Shown piece after piece: positions 54,580 through 63,474 of a DNA stretch of 64,000 nt (positions within the stretch are counted from its first letter, which is position 1; each line of letters starts with the position of its first letter). The translations under genes were made by a program, and so were the position numbers. This DNA comes from Lewinella sp. LCG006 (GTDB lineage Bacteria > Bacteroidota > Bacteroidia > Chitinophagales > Saprospiraceae). Location: contig NZ_CP160680.1 of the NCBI RefSeq assembly GCF_040784935.1, forward strand, positions 1,851,501-1,915,500, read 5' to 3'. The notes below the pieces were generated by a model. It made no database searches, had not been told where the DNA came from, and saw only the letters and a program-made list of their open reading frames with translations.

Positions 54580-56244
54580 CTATTCTTCCCTTAAAGCCCG
54601 CCGCAAAATTTTGCCGACATTGGTTTTGGGAAGCTCATCGCGAAATTCTACTTCTTTGGGCACTTTGTAGCCCGTGAGGTTTTCGCGGCAATAAGCGATT
54701 AATTCCTTTTCTTTCAAAGACTTGTCTTTCTTGACGACGAAAACTTTCACGACTTCACCCGACTTTTCATCGGGGATACCTACCGCGGCAACTTCCAATA
54801 CTTTTTCGTGGCTGGCGACAACCTCCTCGATCTCGTTGGGGTAAACATTGAAGCCAGAAACCAGGATCATGTCTTTCTTACGGTCGACAATTTTCACGAA
54901 GCCTTCGGCGTCCATGGTGCCCATGTCTCCTGTGCACAACCAGCCGTCCTTGATGGTGTTGGCGGTTTCATCGGGTCGATTGTAATACCCCTTCATCACT
55001 TGAGGGCCTTGTACCTGAATTTCGCCCACTTCTCCTGTGGCGCACAGCCCCTTCTCTTCGTCCCAGATACGTACATCGGTAGAAGGAATGGGCAGGCCGA
55101 TGGTACCAATACGGCCCGTACCATCCAGAGGATTGGTGGTGACGACAGGGCTGGACTCGGTCATGCCGTACCCTTCAGAGAGGATACAGCCCGTGGTTTG
55201 TTGCCATTTTTCAGCAACGGCTTTTTGGATGGCCATGGCCCCACCCACTGTGATTTTGAGGGTACTGAAATCTACCGTTTTGAAATCGGGATGATTCAGC
55301 AAGGCGTTGAACAAGGTGTTTACCCCCGTCATCAAGGTCACCGGATAGTCTTTCATCGCCTTAATAACCGAGCCCAGATCGCGGGCATTGGTGACCAGTA
55401 CATTGAGCGAACCGATGCTTGCCAGTGCCATACAATTTACGGTAAAGGCAAAAATATGGTAGAGTGGCAGCGGGCATAACACGATCTCTTCCTTTTCCTT
55501 GAGCTGGGGCATCATCCAGGCGCGGATCTGCATCATGTTGGCGACCAGGTTGCGGTTGGTGAGCATGGCCCCTTTGGAAACGCCCGTGGTGCCACCTGTG
55601 TATTGGAGGGCTACGACATCGTCTGGCGTAGAGGTAAACTCCGGCAGTTTGAATTTCTTACCCTGGTTAATGGCCTCAGAAAAAGAGACGGTATTCGGAA
55701 TATCGTACTTGGGAACCATCCCCTTGAGGGTACGTACTACGAAATTGACGATCACCTTTTTGGGGAAACCCAACAGTTCGCCAATGCTGGTCGTAATGAC
55801 GGTGGTAATAGCCGTTTCTTTTAAAATAGCTGCCAGATTAGCCGCAAAGTTTTCTGCAATGATCACTGCTTTTACGCCCGCATCGTTAAACTGGTGCTTC
55901 ATCTCCCGCGGCGTATACAGAGGGTTGGTATTCACAACGACCAATCCTGCGCGGAAAGCGCCAAAGAGCGCAATCGGATATTGCAGCATATTGGGCATCA
56001 TCAGCGCAACCTTATCACCCGGCTGTAGGCCTCGCGAGTGGAGGTAAGCACCAAACTGACGAGATTGTTGATCGATTTGCCGATAGGTCAGTTCTTTGCC
56101 CATGCAGGAAAAAGCCTTTTGTGGCCCATACTTTTCAAATATATCATCAAAGACACTGACCAGATTTGGGAAGGCAGCTGCATCAATGTTGGCGGGAATT
56201 CCTTGTGGGTAGTGCTTTAGCCAGGGACGTTGCTCGTTCATCAA
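54580..56244 (-). CDS. fadD: Long-chain fatty acid-CoA ligase
   Basis: A 554-residue AMP-forming ligase that activates fatty acids to acyl-CoA. The P-loop is LQYTGGTTGVSKGAML (about 215-230), the A5 motif SEGYGMTESSPV (about 360), then DGWLCTGDMG, and the hinge region VDRKKDMILVSGFNVYPNEIEE (about 458-479). The catalytic lysine is in PKTNVGKILRR near the C-terminus (about 545). The length and order are normal for FadD. The gene appears monocistronic, following no close neighbour in its direction. Confidence 0.95.
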   Translation of the reverse strand: MMNEQRPWLKHYPQGIPANIDAAAFPNLVSVFDDIFEKYGPQKAFSCMGKELTYRQIDQQSRQFGAYLHSRGLQPGDKVALMMPNMLQYPIALFGAFRAGLVVVNTNPLYTPREMKHQFNDAGVKAVIIAENFAANLAAILKETAITTVITTSIGELLGFPKKVIVNFVVRTLKGMVPKYDIPNTVSFSEAINQGKKFKLPEFTSTPDDVVALQYTGGTTGVSKGAMLTNRNLVANMMQIRAWMMPQLKEKEEIVLCPLPLYHIFAFTVNCMALASIGSLNVLVTNARDLGSVIKAMKDYPVTLMTGVNTLFNALLNHPDFKTVDFSTLKITVGGAMAIQKAVAEKWQQTTGCILSEGYGMTESSPVVTTNPLDGTGRIGTIGLPIPSTDVRIWDEEKGLCATGEVGEIQVQGPQVMKGYYNRPDETANTIKDGWLCTGDMGTMDAEGFVKIVDRKKDMILVSGFNVYPNEIEEVVASHEKVLEVAAVGIPDEKSGEVVKVFVVKKDKSLKEKELIAYCRENLTGYKVPKEVEFRDELPKTNVGKILRRALREE

Positions 56245-56302
56245 CTTATGCTTATTGGTTAAAAAAATTCAGTAGAGAAGCTACTTTTTCCGGGAAATGC
56301 TA

Positions 56303-56341
56303 AGTTCGGAAATTTTCGGCGCAGTCGGGAAAATTTTTGAA
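56303..56341. repeat. Fragment of the cassette-associated repeat
   Basis: A stretch starting TTCGGAAATTTTCGGCGCAG repeats, with a few changes, the segments at about 61256 and 63186 inside the long palindromic elements. Only this piece is present, so it is a remnant. It lies just before the 3' end of the next minus-strand gene. Confidence 0.75.
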
Positions 56342-56359
56342 TTTCTGTCTATCCGTATT

Positions 56360-56788
56360 TTATGGATGCCGAAACCATTCTATTACAGCAGTAAGGCTAT
56401 CGTTTTCTATCCTTCTGAGACTTATATGGTTGGCCCCTATACCTGTTATTTTGTACACCTTGCTATTTACTTGAGGGGTTAAATTGAGGTATAAGACAGA
56501 GTCGGCAACTCGGACCCACCAGTATCCCCCGTGCCTTTTGCTATTATCCGAGCCTCGGTAAGTGTAACCAGCATCTGCGCTTAACAGGTGGTAATTCCTG
56601 CCATTTTCCAGCCCAGCAGGGAAATCAGAATGGTTCCACTTTCCTACTAGCTGCTTTTCCAGGAAATTTCTATTTCCTAGTTCCTTTAGTTTACTCACTT
56701 CTCGTTCTTCTTCGTTTGGCAGAAACAGATTGAGAAGTATTATCAATCCAATGCACACCGGTATTACTAGTATTCTTGATAGTTTCAT
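56360..56788 (-). CDS. Small membrane-anchored hypothetical protein
   Basis: A 142-residue protein with an N-terminal membrane segment or uncleaved signal (residues 5-24), a short charged linker and a beta-rich C-terminal domain starting LVGKWNHSD. A lipocalin-like fold is possible from the GKW opening, but this is a guess. No family is recognised. It stands alone, next to a fragment of the cassette repeat. Confidence 0.65.
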   Translation of the reverse strand: MKLSRILVIPVCIGLIILLNLFLPNEEEREVSKLKELGNRNFLEKQLVGKWNHSDFPAGLENGRNYHLLSADAGYTYRGSDNSKRHGGYWWVRVADSVLYLNLTPQVNSKVYKITGIGANHISLRRIENDSLTAVIEWFRHP

Positions 56789-56978
56789 GCTTTGGGTTGG
56801 CTAAAAAGGTAATAATAAGAATGCTTTGCAATCCTTGCTAAGAACAATAGGATTAAAAAATTAAAAATAAATATTGGCGTTTTATGATGAAAGTATCTAC
56901 GGGTATCGAGCACTTACCGTTGCGTTTCCCATTTATTAACACCCGCAGACCATAAATCTACAAGAAAATACCTTAAGC

Positions 56979-58109
56979 ATGAAAAAGCTAATCATGACCC
57001 TGGCATTACTGATCTCCATCCTGGTATGCTTTGAAAGTTGTGGAAAGGAAGAAATTATTATTAATAATGAACTTGAATTTGAAGAATATATTCAAGATGA
57101 AATGGCGTTGCAAAACATTCCTGCCCTGTCCGTATTGATGTTTAAAGAGGGCGATATTCTTTATGAAAACTATTTTGGAAAATCACATATAGAACAGAAT
57201 GTTTCACTGGAAAGTGATCATCCTTTCCTGCTGGCCTCCATTTCCAAGGTAGTCACGGCCACGGCTCTTCTTCAGCTATATGAGCAAGAGCTTTTTGCTT
57301 TAGATAATGCGATCAATGATTATTTGCCCTTTCCTGTCAGTATCCCTGGTTACACCACAGATATAAGCTTTAGAATGTTGTTGACGCACACTTCGGGGAT
57401 AGCTGATGGAAGTGCTCTGGATGACCAATACTATTACGGAGAAGACAGCCCGGTTGAACTCGAATATTTTCTACGAAATTACCTCAAGCCCGGAGGAGAT
57501 TTCTACGACGCCACCGACAATTTCTATGATTTCGAGCCTGGTACGCAACACGAATACTCGAATACCGGGAGTGCCTTAATCGGTTTTTTGGTTGAGCGTC
57601 TTACAGGTACGCCGTTTGATCTGTATTGTAAGCAGAATATCTTCAATCCTCTGGGAATGGTAAACACTTCCTGGCGGCTGGAGGAAATCACGGGAACCAT
57701 TGTTCAGCCTTATAGTTTTTCGAATGGAGGGTATGAGGCAATAGAACACTACACCTTCACAGATTATCCAAACGGAGGGCTACGGTCTACCGCAAAAGAT
57801 ATGTTTACCCTCTTGAGTGCATTTGTACAAGGTGGTATGGCCAACAATTACGCGTTACTGAAGCCAATTACAATCAACGAAATGATCACCCCACAGATAC
57901 CTGCTATTAACAATGAGGTAGGCCTGCACTTGTTTGTCATGGACGCGGAGCATGGCCTGTGGGGGCATGACGGCGGTGAGGAAGGAGTAGCCACCATTAT
58001 GGCCTTCAACCCGGATACAAAAGTAGGAGCAATCATCCTTGCGAATCAAGGCGATGCGGAGCTGGAGGAAATACTGGCCGAAGCATATAAACTGGGATTG
58101 AAGTTGTAA
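56979..58109 (+). CDS. Serine hydrolase, beta-lactamase (class C)/esterase family lipoprotein
   Basis: A 376-residue protein with a lipoprotein signal (CFESCGKEE, lipidation at about Cys21). The catalytic SxxK is SISK in LLASISKVV, the YxN is HEYSNTGSALIG, and the third motif is HDGGEEG in place of KTG, as in many esterase-like members. It should be anchored on the outer side of the cytoplasmic or outer membrane and could be a peptidase or esterase; true beta-lactamase activity cannot be inferred. It is the only plus-strand gene in this part of the window. Confidence 0.9.
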   Translation: MKKLIMTLALLISILVCFESCGKEEIIINNELEFEEYIQDEMALQNIPALSVLMFKEGDILYENYFGKSHIEQNVSLESDHPFLLASISKVVTATALLQLYEQELFALDNAINDYLPFPVSIPGYTTDISFRMLLTHTSGIADGSALDDQYYYGEDSPVELEYFLRNYLKPGGDFYDATDNFYDFEPGTQHEYSNTGSALIGFLVERLTGTPFDLYCKQNIFNPLGMVNTSWRLEEITGTIVQPYSFSNGGYEAIEHYTFTDYPNGGLRSTAKDMFTLLSAFVQGGMANNYALLKPITINEMITPQIPAINNEVGLHLFVMDAEHGLWGHDGGEEGVATIMAFNPDTKVGAIILANQGDAELEEILAEAYKLGLKL

Positions 58110-58143
58110 TGTGCTTGGGTGGCACAACTTGCTTCGGATGATC

Positions 58144-58244
58144 CGCCAACGGTCAAGCGTATGTAGCGAAGCGGAGTATCTTGGGTAACGGTCTCGCATA
58201 AAGCGTTCACAGCCATATTTTTTTTGGCTACGAACGCTTTATGC
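58144..58244. repeat. Attenuated cassette-type palindromic element
   Basis: Begins with CGCCAAC (58144-58150) and ends with a 13-bp hairpin (arms GCATAAAGCGTTC at 58196-58208 and complement at 58232-58244). GCGAAGCGGAGTATCTTGG and AACGGTCTCG within it match the element at 63159-63466. The ends do not show the full complementarity of the other copies. Confidence 0.65.
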
Positions 58245-58332
58245 ATCATCCCCATCCGTTTTATTTTTACAATTTTTTCGTCAAACAGAATACAATACTA
58301 TCGTCAACTGTTATTTTCCGCTATATTTCCTA

Positions 58333-59418
58333 TTAATAGGTTTCATTTAATTCTAAAATCGCCCTTTTCTTGTCTTCTGTTTTTTGTTCCGACTCGAGAT
58401 ATGCATTATATATTTTAGGATTATCTGCCAACAGCTCTCTAAGGAAGTTATTCGTTAAAACAGAAATTTTCCCGTTTGTCGTATCCAGTATAATGCCTCG
58501 TTTAGCGGTAGTTAATAAGGCTGTAACAGGACTGGCTTCTGCTAATCCAGCTACATTAGATAAATGATCTTCGAAGTATAAGAACTTTCCATAAGCCTCT
58601 GCTTTGATGAAATAACTGTCATAACTATATCTCGAAGCATGCATATAAATGTCTATCCCGTCAGAGATATACATCACACTTCTTTTTTCCCTTTCTAAGC
58701 TCTTTGTAGGGACATATCTATATCTTTCAGCTTTATTATAGTCAATTGGGTTTAATTCATTAATAAATGTATCAAGCGCTTGGTTACTACACAATCTGTT
58801 CAAAGAAGAATATAGCCCAGGTGAAGGTATGTTTTCAAGATTACAATTGGGCGAGTAGTTTTTTAAATCAATCTCATAGCCTTCTTGCTTTTCCCATTCA
58901 CTTTGAGCAAACTGAGCTATGCAATTGAATAATGCACTTGAAATTCTATCACTATGACTTCCCGTCGCATCCAATTTCCTTTCTTCAATCTCTGCATAAA
59001 AACTCCCTAAAGAGTAATATACTGAATCAACTTTTTTTGCTATCTCAATAGTTATTCTACAAATTCCTGCTTCCGTGCTAAATGTAGTGACCTCTGACAC
59101 ATTAAACTCATGAATTATGCAACTTAAAACCTTTGATGCATCTCTTGGATTAATCATCTCGCCGATAAAGTCACCAACCGTTTCTTTAAAGTCCCCTTTT
59201 AGGTTTGCTAGCACTTTCCTGTTAGTTAGTCCTTTTTGAACATAACCTATGTTATCGATTACAAACCTTTTATCAATAATCTCATTGAACAAGAAATCAG
59301 TTGAAATTGGGGAATTTTGGTATCTTAAACGGATTTCGTGCCGCTTATTTTGACCAAAAAGCGGTAACACTAGAGTTATTAGCAATAACGAGAGAACTAT
59401 TTTATTCATGGCGTCCAT
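58333..59418 (-). CDS. Secreted hypothetical protein (cassette gene)
   Basis: A 361-residue protein; the start is either this ATG or the one at 59409, which gives a better signal peptide (MNKIVLSLLLITLVLPLFGQ). It has no recognised domain. The mature protein is rich in Asn, Ile and Ser and contains a possible alpha/beta domain (VCRITIEIAKK-like segments). It lies between palindromic elements at 58144 and 59541 and has the AT-rich codon use of the following cassette genes. Function is unknown. Confidence 0.7.
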   Translation of the reverse strand: MDAMNKIVLSLLLITLVLPLFGQNKRHEIRLRYQNSPISTDFLFNEIIDKRFVIDNIGYVQKGLTNRKVLANLKGDFKETVGDFIGEMINPRDASKVLSCIIHEFNVSEVTTFSTEAGICRITIEIAKKVDSVYYSLGSFYAEIEERKLDATGSHSDRISSALFNCIAQFAQSEWEKQEGYEIDLKNYSPNCNLENIPSPGLYSSLNRLCSNQALDTFINELNPIDYNKAERYRYVPTKSLEREKRSVMYISDGIDIYMHASRYSYDSYFIKAEAYGKFLYFEDHLSNVAGLAEASPVTALLTTAKRGIILDTTNGKISVLTNNFLRELLADNPKIYNAYLESEQKTEDKKRAILELNETY

Positions 59419-59540
59419 TACTTTATTTTAATTAGGGTAAATTAACTTGTTAGCAATCTAAGACCAAAATTATCAAGACTTTACCTTTCAGTCAAATTGC
59501 TTATTCATTATTGCATTCCTAACCTTTTTCTTACCATTGC

Positions 59541-59711
59541 AGCCAACTTTTTTTCGGATATGCGAGGTTCGCAGCGCAGCGAAGAAGCTTGTGCAGCACG
59601 GGCTTGCCCGAAAAACGTTGTCCAAGATGCGGAGCGAAGCGGAGTATCTTGGACAACTCTGGCTTGGGCGCAGGCCGAGGTACGAGGCTTGTCGCCCAAG
59701 CTTTGTTGGGC
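59541..59711. repeat. attC-like element C (171 bp)
   Basis: It starts AGCCAAC (59541-59547) and ends GTTGGGC (59705-59711). The middle (CGAAGAAGCTTGTGCAGCAC through AGTATCTTGG) is nearly identical to the two longer copies, but a sub-hairpin of about 65 bases is absent. On the minus strand its first bases GCCCAAC follow the stop of the 59718-61157 gene at once. Confidence 0.8.
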
Positions 59712-59717
59712 GAAATC

Positions 59718-61157
59718 CTAATAATTTATAATCTTATGGCTACTCATATATCCATTGTTTGAACTTATACAAACTATATTCAACCCCTTTCTCAGTGAAA
59801 TACTAACAAAATTGGCCCCTTTCTGTAAAACCCAATTCGCATCATCTATCCTTCTTCCTAAAGCGTCATAAACGTCAATGTGTGAGTCAATTATTTCAGG
59901 TGTTTGAATTAACAATCTATTGGATCCTACAGTTGAAACCTTTACAAAATATTCTCCACCTGTCTCTTCGAATGTGTTTACAATACAATCAGGTGACTCA
60001 TCTTTTTTGATAAATATTACTCGGTCATAGCCAATAGTAGTCGAGACATCAGTAACCGACGCAAGTATAAACAGCTCATTTTCTTCCGTAATCACAAAGT
60101 CTTCAAGTGTTTTGATTACACTAAGTTCTGACTCTACTACTACTTTTTCGCAGAGTATGATTCCTTCGTAATTTATCTCAAACAAGACTATCTCTGTTTG
60201 ATACTCTGTATCAGCTTCTCTATCTCCCATCAGAAATAACCTATCATTTTGAGAATACAACCTAGCATCGTAAATATTTGAGTTACTCCCATATTCGTTC
60301 ACCCAAATAACCTCACCACTTACATCAATTTTAGCTACAAATAAAGATCGATATCCATTATAAACTTCTCCACTTAAATATATGAAACCATCTTCTCCTA
60401 AAAGGACATCTCTACAAACTATAGATGATTGATAATCCAATAATCCTTGCCAAATTAGCTCACCATCTTTGTTCAGCTTATAGTAAACCGTTTCTAATTG
60501 TCCTGAAATTTCGTTGCTTTTGATTCCAAATCCCATCAAATGATTCTCATCTACTACTACTAACCTTAGACCACGTTCATTATCATTATCACCAAATGCT
60601 ATTCTCCAGATCAACTCTCCGCTCGATGAAAACCTAGCCATAAGAAAATCTCTAGGCTCATATTCACTATCAACTTCCCAATAATCACCTGTGATGTATA
60701 TATTACCTTCATCAACAATAAGATCGTTTACACTTCCGAAGAAATCATCGTATACCTCTGCCCAACTTTCCCACCCGGCAGTAGAATTGATACTTTCTAT
60801 ATATATATGTTGTTGACGGTTAAAGGAACCCAAAGTATTACCTGCTGCTAAATACCTTGTTGAATTCAATTGAGCTGCTGCACTTGGTATAACCTCTGTA
60901 TCTAATTCAATTATTCTATCCCATAAGATATCTCCATTTTGAGAGACTTTTATAAAATAAGGTCTATGATCATCGAGTCCATCTATAAAGCTATCTGACC
61001 CTCCTACTATAAATACTGAACCATTATCATAAATCATTTCTGTAGCCCATTCTCTACCTCCCTCTGTTATTCGCAACTCATAAGGCTGACTTACTATCAA
61101 ATTGCCAAAAACAATATTCATTGTGAATAAAACAAAGGAAATTAATAGTTTATGCAT
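59718..61157 (-). CDS. Secreted T9SS protein with propeller-like repeats (cassette gene)
   Basis: A 479-residue protein. Signal peptide MHKLLISFVLFTMNIVFGN is followed by propeller-like repeats with the pattern NGDILWDRI, SGELIWRIAFGDN and DGELIWQGLLDY, and SGEVIWVNEYGSN, similar to the N-terminal part of the 35684 protein. The C-terminal part has IDVYDALGRRIDDANW and ends HKIINY, a T9SS-like domain but without the usual YPNP opening. The frame is open to 61451 only because it reads through the neighbouring repeat; Met at 61157 starts the signal peptide. It sits alone between elements C and A. Confidence 0.85.
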   Translation of the reverse strand: MHKLLISFVLFTMNIVFGNLIVSQPYELRITEGGREWATEMIYDNGSVFIVGGSDSFIDGLDDHRPYFIKVSQNGDILWDRIIELDTEVIPSAAAQLNSTRYLAAGNTLGSFNRQQHIYIESINSTAGWESWAEVYDDFFGSVNDLIVDEGNIYITGDYWEVDSEYEPRDFLMARFSSSGELIWRIAFGDNDNERGLRLVVVDENHLMGFGIKSNEISGQLETVYYKLNKDGELIWQGLLDYQSSIVCRDVLLGEDGFIYLSGEVYNGYRSLFVAKIDVSGEVIWVNEYGSNSNIYDARLYSQNDRLFLMGDREADTEYQTEIVLFEINYEGIILCEKVVVESELSVIKTLEDFVITEENELFILASVTDVSTTIGYDRVIFIKKDESPDCIVNTFEETGGEYFVKVSTVGSNRLLIQTPEIIDSHIDVYDALGRRIDDANWVLQKGANFVSISLRKGLNIVCISSNNGYMSSHKIINY

Positions 61158-61228
61158 TGTTTCACAATTTAATCCTATGAATCTGAAATTTGACCATGAA
61201 ATTAAAAGTACATATTCTATATTATTTC

Positions 61229-61464
61229 GCCCAACGTTTTTCGGGACATCCGAAGTTCGGAAATTTTCGGCGCAGCCGAGAAAAATTTTTGAATTTCCGC
61301 ATGTCCCGTGTTGTGCGAGGTTCGCAGCGCAGCGAAGAAGCTTGTGCAGCACGGGCTTGCCCGAAAAACGTTGTCCAAGATGCGCAGCGCAGCGGAGTAT
61401 CTTGGACAACTCCGGGCTGGGCGCAGTGCGAGGAACGAGCATTGTCGCCAAGCCTAAGTTGGCT
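61229..61464. repeat. attC-like element A (236 bp)
   Basis: Starts GCCCAAC (61229-61235) and ends GTTGGCT (61458-61464). Inside are nested inverted repeats, including a hairpin on CAACGTTTTTCGGG and its complement CCCGAAAAACGTTG, one on TCGGCGCAGCCGA, and one on CCAAGATGCGCAGC / AGTATCTTGG. The first 160 bases match element B at 63159 almost perfectly. Nothing in 61158-61477 codes. Confidence 0.85.
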
Positions 61465-61477
61465 GACGTAATTTTTT

Positions 61478-61945
61478 TTACATATTGGAGAAATATATCT
61501 TAATAGAGTGCACCCATTGAGACTTATCATCATATTCAAACAGCATCTTAATATCTCCTTTTTCAGTTATTGTGAAGTATAACTCTATAAATGATTTAGA
61601 GTAGCCGAATTCAGGATATTCATCTGACACTGCTTGAATCTCCTTTGCCATAGTAACTATTAGTTCACTCAACTCTTCACCAATACTACCCTGTAGTTCT
61701 GCATCTAGAGGCTTGGGAATAAAAGTAATATTCATAGAAGAAGCTCTTTCTTCTGACGAATTCTTTCTAGCTCCTACTTTGATTGGACCAATTGAAGCCT
61801 GGGCACCTATCCCAGCCGTTTTTTCTAGAACAACCTTAAGAGATACATCAAAACTTACAATTTCAACTCTTGCCTCTTGTAAATCTTCACTAGCCTCATT
61901 TACCGCAAGTTTAATCTCTGAAACAAGTTGGCGGGCACTTAGCAT
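61478..61945 (-). CDS. Trypco2-like protein (cassette gene)
   Basis: A 155-residue protein. Its first part resembles trypsin-co-occurring domain 2: an N-terminal amphipathic helix (LVSEIKLAVNEASEDLQ), then a beta strand with VEIVSFDVSLKVVLEK, GIGAQASIGPIKVGA, and a final MNITFIPKP. The rest (about 80-155) is Glu/Lys-rich and mixed. The start is Met at 61945, 2 bases after the subtilase-like stop; longer frames to 62026 overlap it and lack homology. Trypco domains are found with trypsin-, caspase- or subtilase-type genes, as here. Function is unproven. Confidence 0.7.
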   Translation of the reverse strand: MLSARQLVSEIKLAVNEASEDLQEARVEIVSFDVSLKVVLEKTAGIGAQASIGPIKVGARKNSSEERASSMNITFIPKPLDAELQGSIGEELSELIVTMAKEIQAVSDEYPEFGYSKSFIELYFTITEKGDIKMLFEYDDKSQWVHSIKIYFSNM

Positions 61946-61947
61946 AA

Positions 61948-63126
61948 TCAATAAGTTATTTTGAATGGATACATAATAGAATTGTAAGCAAGTAAGCAAT
62001 AATTTCTTGCTTTTTCTTCGCGCCAAAGATACCTCATTTCTAAATCATGTTGCATAATGAATTGTCGATGTGGTCCATGGAATAGTACTTCGAACTTGTT
62101 TTTTAAGGTAAGTTTTAGAAACTTAATAAATGTGAATTTGACAAAATACTCAATAACAGCCTCAATGCTTATGTACCCATATCCAACTTCGTTTTTTTCA
62201 TAACCTGTTAGTTTTTGTGCTATTTCTTTAATAACAAAGACTATCTCATCAGGTCGATTTGATAAATAAACATTCGTGTATCCAATCTGCCCTAGACCAT
62301 ATTTTAGCTTTTCGATCCAACGAATCTCATCAGCTTCAGGAATAATTGCAAAACTAAAGTCATTGTTCTTATACATATTTTTAATTACATCTGGATATTG
62401 CTCAATATTTAAGTCTCTACTATCATCAGGGAGTCCAATTCTAGTTAGAATTATTTTTTCAATATTACTTGATTTCTTTACTGAATATCTTATCAAGGCA
62501 CCAATAACGTTTATCATCAGAAAAATAGAACAGATACTTCTTGACACTTTGGGAGCAGCGTAGCTTGTGGCTGGCTTTGGCCTCTTGTATAAAGGAGAAG
62601 TATCTATCAATTTTTCGGATAGATTAGTATTTCCATTTGCCACGCAAGTTGGTCCCATTTCTCCTAGAGGTGCAACACTAGATTTATCTAGTAATCTAAG
62701 TTCATCATCTACGGCCCCTACAGAAATAACTCCTTGAATGCGAGATAGACTATTGATTGAGTTTTGTTTTCGACCTTTATTACCTATTGCACAGACTACA
62801 CATATCTTGCTTTCTAAGGCAATTTCGACTAATTTTTCAACAAGTCTATATGGATCTCTAGATCTGATAATCAAACTGAGATTAATAACGGTGACTCCTT
62901 GTTGAATATAAAAATCCAACGCAATACATAGGTTGACGTATAAACGACTAGCACTAGAAAACACATCCTCTACACCGAGTTCGAAGTGTTCAACTATTCG
63001 TTCTATTTCACCAGTACAATCTGATGGGATCAAATAGTAATTTAAGGACTTTAACGCGACCCCTTCATCTATTAAGTTATCACTTATCTCTTGTTCATTA
63101 AGATTAATAATTGTGAATTCCCTCAT
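61948..63126 (-). CDS. Subtilase-like protein without Asp/His half (cassette gene)
   Basis: A 392-residue protein. Residues about 75-200 match the second half of S8 subtilases: GVTVINLSL (about 77-85), VCAIGN with the oxyanion Asn (about 111-116), VISVGAVD, and the Ser motif PATSYAAP (Ser188). The DSG Asp and HGT His expected before about residue 30 are not present; the start lies next to element B and there is no room for them upstream. The C-terminal half (about 205-392) is unrelated and not recognised. It may be an inactive peptidase-like sensor. It is co-encoded with the Trypco2-like gene. Confidence 0.8.
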   Translation of the reverse strand: MREFTIINLNEQEISDNLIDEGVALKSLNYYLIPSDCTGEIERIVEHFELGVEDVFSSASRLYVNLCIALDFYIQQGVTVINLSLIIRSRDPYRLVEKLVEIALESKICVVCAIGNKGRKQNSINSLSRIQGVISVGAVDDELRLLDKSSVAPLGEMGPTCVANGNTNLSEKLIDTSPLYKRPKPATSYAAPKVSRSICSIFLMINVIGALIRYSVKKSSNIEKIILTRIGLPDDSRDLNIEQYPDVIKNMYKNNDFSFAIIPEADEIRWIEKLKYGLGQIGYTNVYLSNRPDEIVFVIKEIAQKLTGYEKNEVGYGYISIEAVIEYFVKFTFIKFLKLTLKNKFEVLFHGPHRQFIMQHDLEMRYLWREEKARNYCLLAYNSIMYPFKITY

Positions 63127-63158
63127 TTAACGTTTCTTAGTTTCTTGTCATTTATGTC

Positions 63159-63466
63159 AGCCAACGTTTTTCGGGACATCCGAAGTTCGGAAATTTTCGG
63201 CGCAGCCGAGAAAAATTTTTGAATTTCCGCATGTCCCGTGTTGTGCGAGGTTCGTAGCGAAGCGAAGAAGCTTGTGCAGCACGGGCTTGCCCGAAAAACG
63301 TTGTCCAAGATGCGAAGCGAAGCGGAGTATCTTGGACAACGGTCTCGTATAACCGTCAGTTACGGGTTAATATGCGTTATTTTTCGGTTGAACACTGAAG
63401 TTAGCAATTCCGAGTGGATTCGGACGTAGTCGAATCCGCCGTAATTGCGGTTATACATTGTTGGCA
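63159..63466. repeat. attC-like element B (308 bp composite)
   Basis: Starts AGCCAAC (63159-63165), continues nearly identical to element A for about 180 bases, then carries a second palindrome (GTATAACCG at 63347-63355 and complement at 63448-63456), and ends GTTGGCA (63460-63466). It is the whole spacer between the subtilase-like gene and the last gene; no coding sequence was seen in 63127-63474. Confidence 0.8.
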
Positions 63467-63474
63467 TTTCGTTT

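Noticed and set aside
61158-61451. N-terminal extension of the T9SS cassette gene
   Set aside because: These codons translate element A; the signal peptide starts at the Met at 61157.
56303-63466. Reading the palindromic elements as IS or transposon ends
   Set aside because: No transposase is present, no clear target-site duplications flank them, and their ends vary with matched changes at the start of each cassette, which fits attC-type sites better.
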